Shown: positions 24,432 through 35,043 of the stretch, piece by piece
How the letters are laid out: every line of letters begins with the position of its first letter
How positions within the stretch are numbered: the stretch's first letter is position 1
Assembly (NCBI GenBank): GCA_028023455.1
Contig: JAQFVV010012420.1
Location: 4,092,001 to 4,156,000, forward strand
Direction: 5' to 3'
DNA from: Epiperipatus broadwayi
Lineage: Eukaryota; Onychophora; Udeonychophora; Euonychophora; Peripatidae
DNA: 64,000 nucleotides
Translations under genes and position numbers: made by a program
The notes under the pieces: model-generated
What the model was told of the DNA's origin: nothing
Databases searched by the model: none
Seen by the model: the letters and a program-made list of their open reading frames with translations, nothing else

Positions 24432-26662
24432 TGTAACGAGCACGGACGTTCGTTACATTGTTTTTTTTTTATATATTTATTAAACATGAAAGTAAATTAT
24501 AAAGTTCGCATTTAAAAATTTTCTTTAAGAATTAAAAATTGAAATTAAATATCATCTTAAACTCGTATATGTTAAATCGCACAGATAATGAAAAATTATT
24601 AAAATAAAACTTTATTAAGGAAAAAGTATTTTAAAACTAAATTTTAAAAAAGATTTGGAGATAAAATTATATCTTTAAATTTATCTTTAAATATATTTTT
24701 GATTTGGAAAACAGGTTAATTAATCAGAAATGGAAATGATTGTTAATTAGTTAAATGTAAACCAGCCTTGGGCATTTAAATGTAAAAACATCGGTCAGAT
24801 AGGAAAACAATAGAAACTGTTAGCAAATAAGAAGAAATCCCTATGGAATTGGACCGCAGCGAAAGGACCATCGCATCGGTGACGTAATGTAAATTCAATC
24901 CTTCACATTAATATAAAAAGGACAAGTTTGGAAATTATTAGTTAGTGTATGATTATTACGATGTGACAGATAGGTGTTAGTGCGGAGGTGCGGGAGAAGC
25001 GATTGTAGAGACGCACGATTCAATCACTTCAGTTTTGCCAAAGAAAGAAAGAAAAATGAACTATCGTTTCTACATTGAGGACCAATTAAACAAAAAAACC
25101 TCCGAGTGAATAAATAAAACAACAGCTAAATGGATACCAATCGTTTGAGGACGGCGTGGGAATTCACGTTCAAACGGCTAAGGAACATATAAAGATGAAC
25201 TGTTGTAAACCGTAAGAACTTTATAAATAATGAACATTAAATTAAAACTTTCCTAGTATTTAATTGTTACAAATAGAATCCTATCTGACCAAACTAAATT
25301 CTTTATTAATAGGGTTATTTGATGTATTTTTTTTCTTATTTATGTAAAATCATTTCCATTTATTTATTTTTTATTCTTTAAGTTTTTATCATGATTTTTT
25401 TGTTTTTCGTTAAATTAATTATATAAATGTTAAACTTAAGTCGGGCGTGAATGGCTGTATAGATTTGTAGAGTTATATTAGAGGAGGGTAATCTTAGGTT
25501 ATTTGTGTCGTTGTTAGATTGGGTCAATGGATTGGATATATTGAAGTAGTTAGTAGATGTAGTCAGAGATTCGCTACTGGCAGAATCGCTTCATATGCCG
25601 CACTCTCCCATTTTGCCTATGGAAGGAATTATAAGACGCAGAGCGCAGTTCCTTTCTATGGAGTTTTTTTTTATTGTTCTTCTCGTTAGATAGAAGTAAT
25701 ATTCCTATCTAATGAGAGTCAATATCTTCTCTTAATCTTTTTGGTGCTGCCGTATTCCGTATTACATTGAATACATCGATGTATCAGATGGATTGATGCC
25801 AGTTTGACTGCGAATTTTAGCCTAAGGTTAAATAGGGATAGAATATTTTATTTTCATATGCAAATCTATGTGGTCTATTCATACTTGACCCTAAATAAAA
25901 ATGCATTAAATTTAAGTTGTTTATAGACGCTTGCATGGATTGGTTATCGGTTAAGTATGTTTTGGGTTTTCATATTTGATCAAAATATATAGACATTCGA
26001 TAAATAATGATACCTTACGGTGAGTATCTAAAATGTATTTATTCGGATGTCTTTTAAGTTATTGGTGACAATGCAAGTATCTTATGGTGAATACTATTGG
26101 GTTACATATAAATTTCCCTCCGCAATTGTCAGTAATCAATAATTTTGTATTTTGATCGTTTATGTTTACTTTGAAAGGTTTTTGACCGTGAAATCTATGT
26201 AACCGATCTATATTCAACATTATAAACAAGCTTTCCTAAATTTATCTGTGCGAACTTAATTAAAATGTAAAATTAGAATATAATAGTAATTAAATGTAAA
26301 TTAAAGTCAAAAATCAAAGTTAAAAATAATGTTAAATGTTAAAATGTAAACTAAGACTAAAATAATTTTAAATCTTATATATATGTGCATAAATAAATGT
26401 TTGTATGCTAATTACGGGCAGTGGCTTATTTTATTTATTTTTTAATATTGAAATATAATTAGATAAGATATTATATTATTTAATCTCTGCTATTCCACTG
26501 AGCTAGTGACATGGGCTAACGACCGGAATCAAAATAAAAAAAAAAAAAATTTTTTTTTTTGACTTACGTATCGGCCTACTTTATAAATTTTTCTAGGTTC
26601 AAATGCCTAGATGGCGCCCTGTAGTGCAGTTTACTTAAGTCTACATTCTCCGGATCGTTACA
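24432..26662 (+). mobile_element. LTR-like unit, TGTAACGA...TCGTTACA, probably solo or composite
   Basis: The unit begins TGTAACGAGCACGG and ends CGGATCGTTACA, i.e. short terminal inverted repeats TGTAACGA/TCGTTACA as in LTRs. It is flanked by ATAT on both sides. A promoter-like ATATAAAAAGG occurs at 24,911-24,922 and several AATAAA sites occur (about 25,104; 26,393). An internal GTTACA at 25,266-25,271 could alternatively mark the end of an 840-bp LTR, making the rest leader or a second element. The last ~500 bases recur at 430-928. No coding sequence was found. GC and CpG content are higher than in neighbouring DNA, which suggests a younger insertion. Confidence 0.6.
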
Positions 26663-26666
26663 ATAT

Positions 26667-26863
26667 ATATCATTAAAACCCATCCAACACTTAGACAATC
26701 CCAATAACAATCAACAATTTCAAACTCTTGACAAGACAAACTTCTTTTAACAATATATATAATTAATGTTTATTGTTAACAGGAGTTGCCTTGACAACAG
26801 TTTGAGATTGTTGATTGTTATTAATCTTGGTATTATCTAAGTGTTGACTGGTTTTAATGATAT
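26667..26863. mobile_element. Palindromic MITE
   Basis: The left arm (26,667-26,757, starting ATATCATTAAAACCCATCCA) is the inverted complement of the right arm (about 26,772-26,863, ending ACTGGTTTTAATGATAT). Shared blocks include AATAACAATCAACAAT and CAACACTTAGA. The loop is only about 15 bp. It directly abuts the LTR-like unit at 26,662. No coding content. Confidence 0.78.
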
Positions 26864-28202
26864 TTATTGAAGGTATATATATATGCACACTTATAATTTT
26901 TATAAATAAAAATTAAATATCTATTATAAATGCATAGATAATGTATATAGTATAATCAATTACAAAGTTATTTTGTGTTAAATACAAATTATTTTTCTAA
27001 AATTTAAAAAAGGCAATAGATTGTAAATTTAACTTAAAAGTAGTTAGAAAGAAAATGTTGTTTTTCTTTTAATAATAAAAAAAGTGGAAATGACACACTA
27101 GGAAAAATAATTATAAACAGATTACTAGGTTAAAATTTAGAAAATAAATGATTAAAAATAAATTAATTAAAAAGGCTATTATTCCTGCTCAAAAATAAGA
27201 GTGAAAATAAGGTTTGTTCAAATAAACTCAGAACTCAGCAAAAGTAATGGCGTTATCTATACCCAATAGATCAATGGATTCAAATGACAAGAGATGGATC
27301 CAAAGTGCTGGAAATTATATTCAAGATTATCTTTCTAGTATTTTATTTTATTTTGTGTTCGTTATTAAGATTCTATCTTAAATCTTATATCTTGAAAGCT
27401 TGCCATTATTATTCTGCTTTATTGAATTCTTTAGACCTAACAGTTTTAGCAAGTCTACCAAGCAAGAGTAGGGAATCTATTGTCTGCTCTGCTCTGTCAA
27501 GCTGGCAGAGAAGAAGCCAAAAATCCATCATTGAGTCCTAAAAGAGAAGCTATCTGCATATGAAGAACCATCCAAACATGGGACCGCTATGTATCCATCT
27601 TAGAAGAGGAAAAGTATGATATTCAGAGTTATGGGAAGAACCAGAAACAAAACCAAGATCTAATTAATATCTATTTATCTAAAATGAATATGAAATAGTA
27701 ATTTAAACCTTCATCCACCATAGCTATGCTTTTAAAGAATCACTGCCACAAATACCTAAAGACTGAACATGAACTGTTAAGTTGAAAAAATAAGTATAAC
27801 TATAAACTAATATTTAAGTAATTATTATTTGTATCCAATAAAATAAATGAATAGTTAAGTAATTAACCTGTTTACGAGCAGGTATGACAAATGATTGTAG
27901 TTTGTTCTATTTAAATATCACACCACAATTTAGTTGGGGCTAATTGTAATAAATTAGTTTACAAAAGGCAATTAGCTTGTAACCACAATCTCTTGTCATG
28001 CTATTAAAAGGTGTATACTGGTTATATAATTATTTCTACTCTATTTAATATGTTAAATCAGTAAATCTATAAATTATGAGTGGAAGACAATTGTGCTACA
28101 TAGACAAACTATATTAGAGTTCTATTAAGTACTTAAATTATAGTATATTATATAGTCCTTCTAAATTCTTTTCTTCCTCCTCTGTTTTTGCTGTCTTCAT
28201 AT
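26864..28202. other. Unassigned sequence
   Basis: AT-rich intron. A patch at 27,230-27,720 is less AT-rich and holds an 85-codon plus-strand frame (27,284-27,541) starting with a hydrophobic stretch, but no family motif is visible and I do not call a gene. Confidence 0.45.
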
Positions 28203-28393
28203 ATAATATTGAATTTCAAAAATCTTACACTTTTCACTTTTCAGCAAAAAAAACTTTTATAATTGATTAGAGAAAGTTGCAAGAATAGAATAAGATCTGA
28301 TGAGGACTGCATGTACAGTTGAAACTGTAATCAATTATAAAAGTTTTTTTGCTGAAAAGTGAAAGCGTGTAAGATTTTTGAATTTCAATATTA
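28203..28393. mobile_element. Palindromic MITE
   Basis: The left arm 28,203-28,269 (TAATATTGAATTTCAAAAAT...) and right arm 28,328-28,393 are near-perfect inverted complements about 66 bp long around a 58-bp loop. The arms include TTTCACTTTTCAGCAAAAAA. The right arm has a 2-3-base difference (GCGTGT versus TGT). No coding content; the AT-rich ends prevent a sure target duplication call. Confidence 0.8.
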
Positions 28394-29930
28394 TACTTAA
28401 ATTATAGCTAACTTGTCTTGTATTTGAATTATTATTAAGAATGTACAGCTTATACCTGTCAATTCGGGTTATGAGTTACATCTGATTCTCATTCTTATCG
28501 AACACATTTTTTTTTTGATATTTTTTTTTATTTTAAATAAATAACTTTATTAATACATTCCCACCATTTTTTTTCATACATGTTGTATAGTGATATGTAT
28601 GCGATTGCCAGTCACTGTATGCTATATATGTGGTAGAAGGTTAATTCCTAACACAGGCATATAATTTCTTCATGTATGCATTCTTATATAACTATTCTAG
28701 TACAGGTGTGCTTTCCTGTATTTTCCAATTATTTTATTACCTATTGCAGATTAATAACATAACCTGTAATTGATCACGACAATCAAATAGTAGGATCAGC
28801 CTTAATTAATAAGCTCGTATCAATTAGCCTGTGTACAATGCATATGAGTAGAATAGAGAGCAGTTAGATGTCTATGCAACAGATTGGAATCCATTCAGAC
28901 AATTAGCATTAATAGTATCAAATAGGATATATTTAAAAATATTGAATCATTACACACTGTATACTATATCTGTGCATAAGTTAAATGAAAATAATAATTA
29001 AAATAAAATTTGGAAAGGTTTATTTACCTTAAGTTAATTTATAAATCCATTGGCTAAAGTCACGCCAATATATGTTTTGTGTTTTATATACATGAATAAA
29101 TAGTGTCTTATTTTTTTGTATTTTGTAATCTTTATTTGCAATTCTTCCCGACCTTAGCGGACTTTAAAAGAAAATGTTGGTATTGGTGTCAGAACGTGGA
29201 ATACACATGTAGATTGATTGCCCTTGGGTGATTTGCATATGGGTTGCGCAATTTCTGGCAGTTACAATATATATACCATTTCTATTTTAACAATACTTCT
29301 AGAATGTGTACTAAGAATTCACTTCATTTTATTTTTACCAAAAAAATTTTTTTATATTCAATAAAGGTTTTATTCACCTATAAATTAAATGAAAGCTGAA
29401 TCAAAGTATTTAATTCATTAACAGTTAGTTCTGACATTTATAATTAAATTAGCCCTTTGATTTTTTCTTTTACAGTTAAAATGGCACATACATTTGTCAG
29501 TGCCCTCTAGTAATGGCAAATTAAATCAAAGTTATTTAACTATTTAATTACATTAATATTTTTATATCTTTCTTTATTATGCATTTAAAATGACTATTAA
29601 GCATTTTATATATACTTTAATCTACATGAATATATATTATATATTTTTTTACTATTTTATTAATTATTTTGTTGTTAACTCAACATCTTTTTGCCAATTT
29701 ATTCTAATTTTCTAATCTTTATGCTGCAGTTTCTTTTAAATTTTCATTTTTTAAAATTTATATTATTATGTATTTCAATATAGACTCTTTATATATATAT
29801 GATTTTTTAAAACTTTATATCCCTTTTAATTTATCAACAATCCATTTTGATTTTGAATTCACCTTTTCTTACTGCTGAAATATAACTTTTTTTTTTTTTC
29901 CGAAAAAGAAATACACAATACATTCTCATC
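28394..29930. other. Unassigned; possible repeat end at 29,266
   Basis: No protein relic. A GC-richer stretch ends GGCAGTTACA at 29,266 and is followed at once by ATATATATA, the same arrangement as the end of the 24.4-26.7 kb unit. It contains AATAAATAG at about 29,095. It may be the 3' end of another LTR-like repeat, but no start could be fixed. Confidence 0.4.
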
Positions 29931-29934
29931 ACTG

Positions 29935-31260
29935 TTTAAAAAAAACATTAAGAAAAAACAGAATGAAAACAGTTGAAATACAGTTGAAAGAGAATGTAAA
30001 ACCTATGTTGTGTAAACCATAAAAGATATTGTATTCACAATGAGTAAAATTGACCATTGCATTGGAAGAATTTACAAAATAAAAGGTATTAACACTCATA
30101 GAAAATTCAAAATGGGTTATAGCTATAGTAATTACTACTAAATCAGATGGCAAATATATAAATCTGTGGTGATTTTCATATAATAGTCAACTAGCACTAT
30201 ATAAAAGTAATTACCCCGTACCAAATGAGTTTGATGTTTGGTGATTTTCATATAATAGTCAACTAGCACTATATAAAAGTAATTACCCCATACCAAATGA
30301 GTTTGATGTTTTGGATATACTTGAACAGGCTACTCACTATGCAAAATTAGATCTCAATGCTATATTCCATGAAATAACTAACAAAAAAGTCAGCAGATAT
30401 TTTAAACATGACCACACCTTTTAGCTTGTTCAAATGCATCCAGTTGCCATACAGGATTACCCAAGCACCAAATATTTTTCAATCAAACATAGACCAACTA
30501 TTCCAAGATATAAAGACAATGATATTTTGATAATGGCCAACATGGAGAGAGTTCTTCAAAGCAAAGTCCATGAAGTATGTAAGAAATTTGCAAATGTTAG
30601 AAGACAGAATAAACAGAGAAAATATATACCTATAATATTTCAGAAATTAAATTCCTAGAACACATAATATTCAAAGATGGTAATGCAAAAACACCTCAGA
30701 ATGTCAAATAATTGCAATCTTTTCTTGGCCTTACTGGATATTTTGAATGCTTTCTTAAAAGAAAAACCCACATAGACAAAAAGCAAATCAGAAGTGAAGT
30801 TGGGACATAATTGATGTTAAGGTGCATTAATCAAAATAAAGAGTTTGCTGACATTGGGAAACTTTCTAATAAACTATAATAACAATGCACAGATAATACT
30901 AACCAATGATAGAGAATATAGAGTGGAAACTGTAATAAGCCGCCCCATCAATGAAGGTGAATAATTAATAGATTATGTGTCAAGAACATTAAGAGCTAAA
31001 TGAAACAACAACCAATTAGAGAAAGAAGCTTTAGCAACCACCTTTGGGATTAAAAAGTTCCACCAGTATACAAAATTTTACAGTTATAATTGACTATAAA
31101 ACATTACTGGCAATTTTTTTCAAGATTAAAACAATTACCTGGTTATTTGATCACATGTTATGCTTAGTTGGATTGAAATATTATCCAGATATGAATATAT
31201 TATATTGGGTCTTTGGTTTTTCTAAATATTATTACCTGTACGGTATATATATAATACCCA
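29935..31260 (+). pseudogene. Ty3/Gypsy pol relic: reverse transcriptase and RNase H
   Basis: Plus strand, several frames. RT blocks in order: VEIQLKENVKPMLCKP (about 29,970), the ICGDF block (about 30,160), YAKLDLNAIFHEI (30,336-30,375), a QAPNIFQSNIDQLF block (about 30,470) and FLGLTGYFECFL near 30,720. RNase H follows with SRTLRAK and EKEALATTFGIKKFHQYT (30,975-31,075), the usual Gypsy order. Stops and frameshifts are numerous. A 72-bp in-frame tandem duplication (30,168-30,239 and 30,240-30,311) lies in the RT. The integrase of the same element is probably at 33.1-34.3 kb. Confidence 0.8.
30168..30311 (+). repeat. 72-bp tandem duplication inside the Gypsy RT
   Basis: Two head-to-tail 72-bp units (24 codons each) starting GGTGATTTTCATATAATAGT. 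They differ at about one base (CCCCGTA versus CCCCATA), so the duplication is much younger than the decay of the surrounding RT relic. Confidence 0.9.
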
Positions 31261-33050
31261 GTGACTAAAATGGTTTTAACACATATATTTATAGTTCAAT
31301 ATTGGCATGAACAAATTATATCCTCTAGCAACTAATAATATAATTCATTATTTAAAAGATATAATTATATTTCCTGGCCATCTAAACCTCAAGTTATAAT
31401 ATTTGATCTTTTTTTTTTCATATGTCAAATGCACCCGGGCCAGCTGCTTGGAAGGCAGCTATGCTAACCTTTTATTTGAATTAACAATAATTAGTCAGTA
31501 AACTTCTGATGGCTTTTAATTTCTTTTTATAGGCACTAGCATCAGTGATGGTTCACTGAACATACCGTCTGAAGTTCCTAACTTACATTTACTTATAAAA
31601 TGTTTCTTATTTTTAACTAGATTCTAAGCTAATTGAGAGTATTGATTTGCTGATTTAGATTTTCAAAATAAAATTTAATTGACAAACAGCACAAAGTGCA
31701 GAAGTATAAACTATTCTTTTATACACTAATTTTAAAATCTTTCTAACATATATATGCGACACCAATGGTTAATGAATATAATTTTAAAATCATGTTTTAC
31801 ATAAGACATATAAATACGAAATGAGGATACAAATAAAATATTGTATATTATACACATTACAATAACCAGAATTACAAATATAGTTTAGATTAATAAGAAA
31901 GTTCTCTGTATAAAAGCTCTTATTCAATTTGAAGTTTTTTTATGAAGAGTTTATTGTATTTGATTATGAATAGGATAGAGTAAAAGTTCATAACATTCTT
32001 ATAGTGAATATTATTTTTTCTTTAATCAAAATACTTTTGAGACATTTACCATGGCCATGGATTTGAAGATTTTAATTTTTTTTCCATGATATCTGCCATG
32101 GAGTGCTTCCTTATGGGTAGAAAAATACCATATGATATAGGCATGGCAGTGACATCAAGACAATGCTTTGGCAGAGAATCAGAAGGTGGCATGGAAGAAT
32201 GTAGCTGGTTTTTAGCCATGCATCTGGGTTTTTACTACTGCTAGGGTGAAAGTTTCCACGTGGTCACACATTTCACTAAACTTCTCTGCTATTTAGAGCT
32301 CTGCTGTTCTTTTTGCAGAAAGAAAGATAACAACTGAACTATAATGTTTCATTGGTTAATTTTTATATCGTTCTCCTATCTACCGCGCATACACTGTGTC
32401 ACATCTTTTTCATCTTCTGGGAATTTAATCACCCACACTTTGTTAATTTCAATTACTCTATTTTAAAATTATTTACAAAGTCAACATATTAATCTTTCTG
32501 TTGCAATTTAGTATGCATTTTGAGCTGTATAATAAAAACTCTTTATAGCTGAAGGAACTGTGTACTTCTCACAAAAAATGTAAAATTGTGTTTGAAAAAC
32601 AATTTATATATTTTCTTATATTTTTTTTTATAAGATTTAAAGTTACATTCCTCATAATAACCTGTATTGTGTAAAGACATTCTGATGGTCATCTTTAATT
32701 AGAGAAAAGACTTTTTTCTTAAGATATAACACCTTCCTTCTTTCTCTAACTAAAAGTAATTACATCAAACATCTATTTTAATTACACAAGTACTTTTTTT
32801 CTTCTTTTCTGGGTGTTCACACATATAGATTTTATTACTAATAGCTAAAATGCAATTATTATGAATATTGTTATTTATTTCATCAATCTCTCCTCCCTCG
32901 CTGAATACCAATACACATGCCATGTTAATGGTACAATATATTGGAATATATGAAGAATAGTTTTATAACACATGCTAACATACTGTTCTTAATATCAGAT
33001 GGTACAGAAAGTATCACAACAGGATAGATCTTCATAAATCAAATAGGTAC
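31261..33050. other. Spacer between the two Gypsy pol blocks
   Basis: A normal Gypsy element would have only a few hundred bases between RNase H and integrase; here there are about 1.8 kb. The excess contains a SINE (31,409-31,470) and otherwise unassigned sequence, including a GC-richer patch at 32,050-32,330. Part is therefore likely a later insertion that I cannot name. Confidence 0.45.
31409..31470 (-). mobile_element. tRNA-Gly-like SINE, copy 4 (5'-truncated)
   Basis: The minus strand reads GGTTAGCATAGCTGCCTTCC, AAGCAGCTGGCCCGGG, the tail TGCATTTGACATATG and an A-run. The anticodon loop CTTCCAA carries UCC, which identifies the parent as tRNA-Gly(UCC). The first ~15 bases of the tRNA head are missing, a typical 5' truncation of a retroposed copy. 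Confidence 0.8.
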
Positions 33051-34310
33051 ATGGGAATCAAATGTTCTGACAGTTAGGTGGCAGAAAAATTGACTAAAGC
33101 AGATGATGGACATAAACCACTACATAACTGTGTATGTAATAGATAGAAAAATAAACAACCTGAAAACTTCCAATGGTATTATGGAAAATAAAACTTCAAA
33201 TGTCAATAAAGAAGAGATGCATACTGGTAGGTGATTGAGAGATCATATCATTTTAAGGTTCACTCAGAAATCTTAAAATTGATCCGTGATGGATACCCAG
33301 GAATTGTACAAGCCAAGACTTTAGAATGCTTTACGTATGATAACCAGAAATAGATAAAGCCACTAAAACACAGAGTAAAATGCTAGTCAAATGCAAATGA
33401 GAAGCTACAAACATATATGTCACGGTCAATTGCAACTAAATCCTAACAATGATTCCCCAAGAACCATGAAGGACCATTCTGAGGACACTTATTTTTTATT
33501 ATGACTGACTTACATTTTGACAAAGTAGAAAAGAGACTGGTTAAAAATACAGGATTCAGTGAAATGATATCAACTCTTGAAGAGATTTTTCTTTTCCATG
33601 GAACCTCAGAAAGCCTAGTAATAGATAATGGTTCTGGTTTCATTTAGAACAGTTGAAAGTCTTTTGAATGAGTGGGTTATCAAATACATTTGTATTTTGC
33701 CATAATCGCCTAGAGTCAAATGGACTAACTGAAAAGGCTGTTCACCAGCTAAAGCAAGCTATTAACAAATCACTCTGCAACTCTATGAAATCCTTCATAT
33801 AGCAGTGTTATGCCAGCACTCTACTCCTGTAGCATTAACAGATATTTCATCATTGGAAGAATTTCTAGGTTGGAACTGAGAACCAATCTATCATTATTAC
33901 ACCTGCTACAACAATTTGTAGAAACTATGACAGGTAAATGCAAAGAATTCATAATGAGTCAAAATAATTGGGAAAGAGATTCCTTAGAGAAAAAGTGGGT
34001 AGCAGGCATGATAAAATTGTTTGATGCAGTCTGAAACAGAAACACAAGCAATGATTTTCTACCTAGGTAGAATCAAATCAGGAGTTTGGTGAAGGAAATG
34101 GCAGTGACTAAACAACTAAAGTAGAAAGGAAAGAATTAAATACAGGATGCACGAATAATGAAAATAAAATAGAAGCAATCACCCATGAGGAAGTTAATCT
34201 TAAAATAGAGAAGTATAAACTGCAAAGATTGTAAAAGCCACCAAGGCATCTTAAAGATTATATTATTTCAGATAAAAAAATGGTTGTTATCTGAAGTAAG
34301 GAGAGGAGTG
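33051..34310 (+). pseudogene. Ty3/Gypsy integrase relic and pol end
   Basis: Plus strand, broken frames. ILKLIRDGYPGIVQAKTL (33,270-33,325) corresponds to the zinc-binding HHCC part of integrase. STLEEIFLFHGTSESLVIDN (33,570-33,625) matches the core block ending in the second catalytic Asp (FGLPE.IVSDNG). IGRISRLELRTNLSLL (33,855-33,900) resembles the GRRLRTRLDLL block after the core, and KPPRHLKDYI (34,230-34,262) the pol C-terminus. A purine-rich AAGTAAGGAGAGGAG (34,296-34,310) could be a polypurine tract, with an LTR starting TGACATTATATC at 34,311. A similar but distinct element lies at 37.9-41.1 kb. Confidence 0.75.
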
Positions 34311-34790
34311 ACATTATATCATTAATCATTGTTCACACGGGTCATATTATAAAGATCAACATGTTTGCATACATATGATTGATTTTATTTAGAAACCATG
34401 AGAATAATATTCCATAAATCTTCTTACTTATTATTATACTTTGTGGAGTTTAAAGAAGTGATCTTAAGAAAAGAGAATATTTGTTTAGTCATAGTTTATC
34501 ATCATATACAAATAAACATACACAGAATTTATGGATTTTGGAAATACATTGAACATGTTTAAATATTTAACTTATTTTAATATGGCTAGATTAAATCCAT
34601 CCATTTTATTTTAAATGTAGTTAAATACAATAAAATGTCCTTTGCTACCAAATGCTACATCAATTTCTGAACACAAATAAACTTATGTGTATTACACTAT
34701 CTTCAGTCTCATTATTTAGCTTTAGACAAGCATAATTATTATAACTGACCAAAACAGCATACTGGTTATTGTGTATTGTAATGATGTTGC
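34311..34790 (+). repeat. Possible 3' LTR of the 30-34 kb Gypsy relic
   Basis: The sequence starts immediately after a polypurine-like tract with TG (TGACATTATATC) and contains AATAAA near 34,676 followed by a GT-rich stretch. No second copy was found upstream, so the LTR call rests only on position and these signals. The end is not defined. Confidence 0.35.
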
Positions 34791-34794
34791 TTAC

Positions 34795-34838
34795 CTTCAC
34801 ATGCTGAACACTCTTTCTCGAGTTGTGCAGTCATATTG
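34795..34838 (-). other. Candidate 44-nt exon (nested gene?), carbinolamine-dehydratase-like start
   Basis: The minus strand reads TTGTCCTGTTTTCTGTAG| then 44 nt beginning CAATATGACTGCACAACTCG, then |GTAAGCAAC. Both splice signals are good. From the ATG the frame reads MTAQLEKECSACEG, ending in phase 1. A short basic/acidic start followed by CxxCEG resembles the N-terminus of bacterial-type pterin-4a-carbinolamine dehydratases (C.PCEGG). It cannot be an RSPH14 cassette exon in frame, because 44 nt would shift the phase. No following exon (HHP...W motif) was found downstream in the window. Chance is possible with so short a match. Confidence 0.25.
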
Positions 34839-35043
34839 CTACAGAAAACAGGACAATAACAATCATTCTCATTAATGTGCTTGCATTTCTACATTTATTA
34901 TTTCATTGTTAAAACATGCAAGAATAAGATGTTATTCACCTGAATGTTGGGAAATATCACAGCTAGTGTAATTACATGACAATGATAAATGTAATATCTG
35001 TATTTTATGTTAAATATACAAGATGAAGTTATATATATATGGA

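Noticed and set aside
28764-29266. Solo LTR from TGTAATTG to GTTACA
   Set aside because: The right edge looks real, but the left flank has no matching target duplication and the start was chosen only because it begins with TG.
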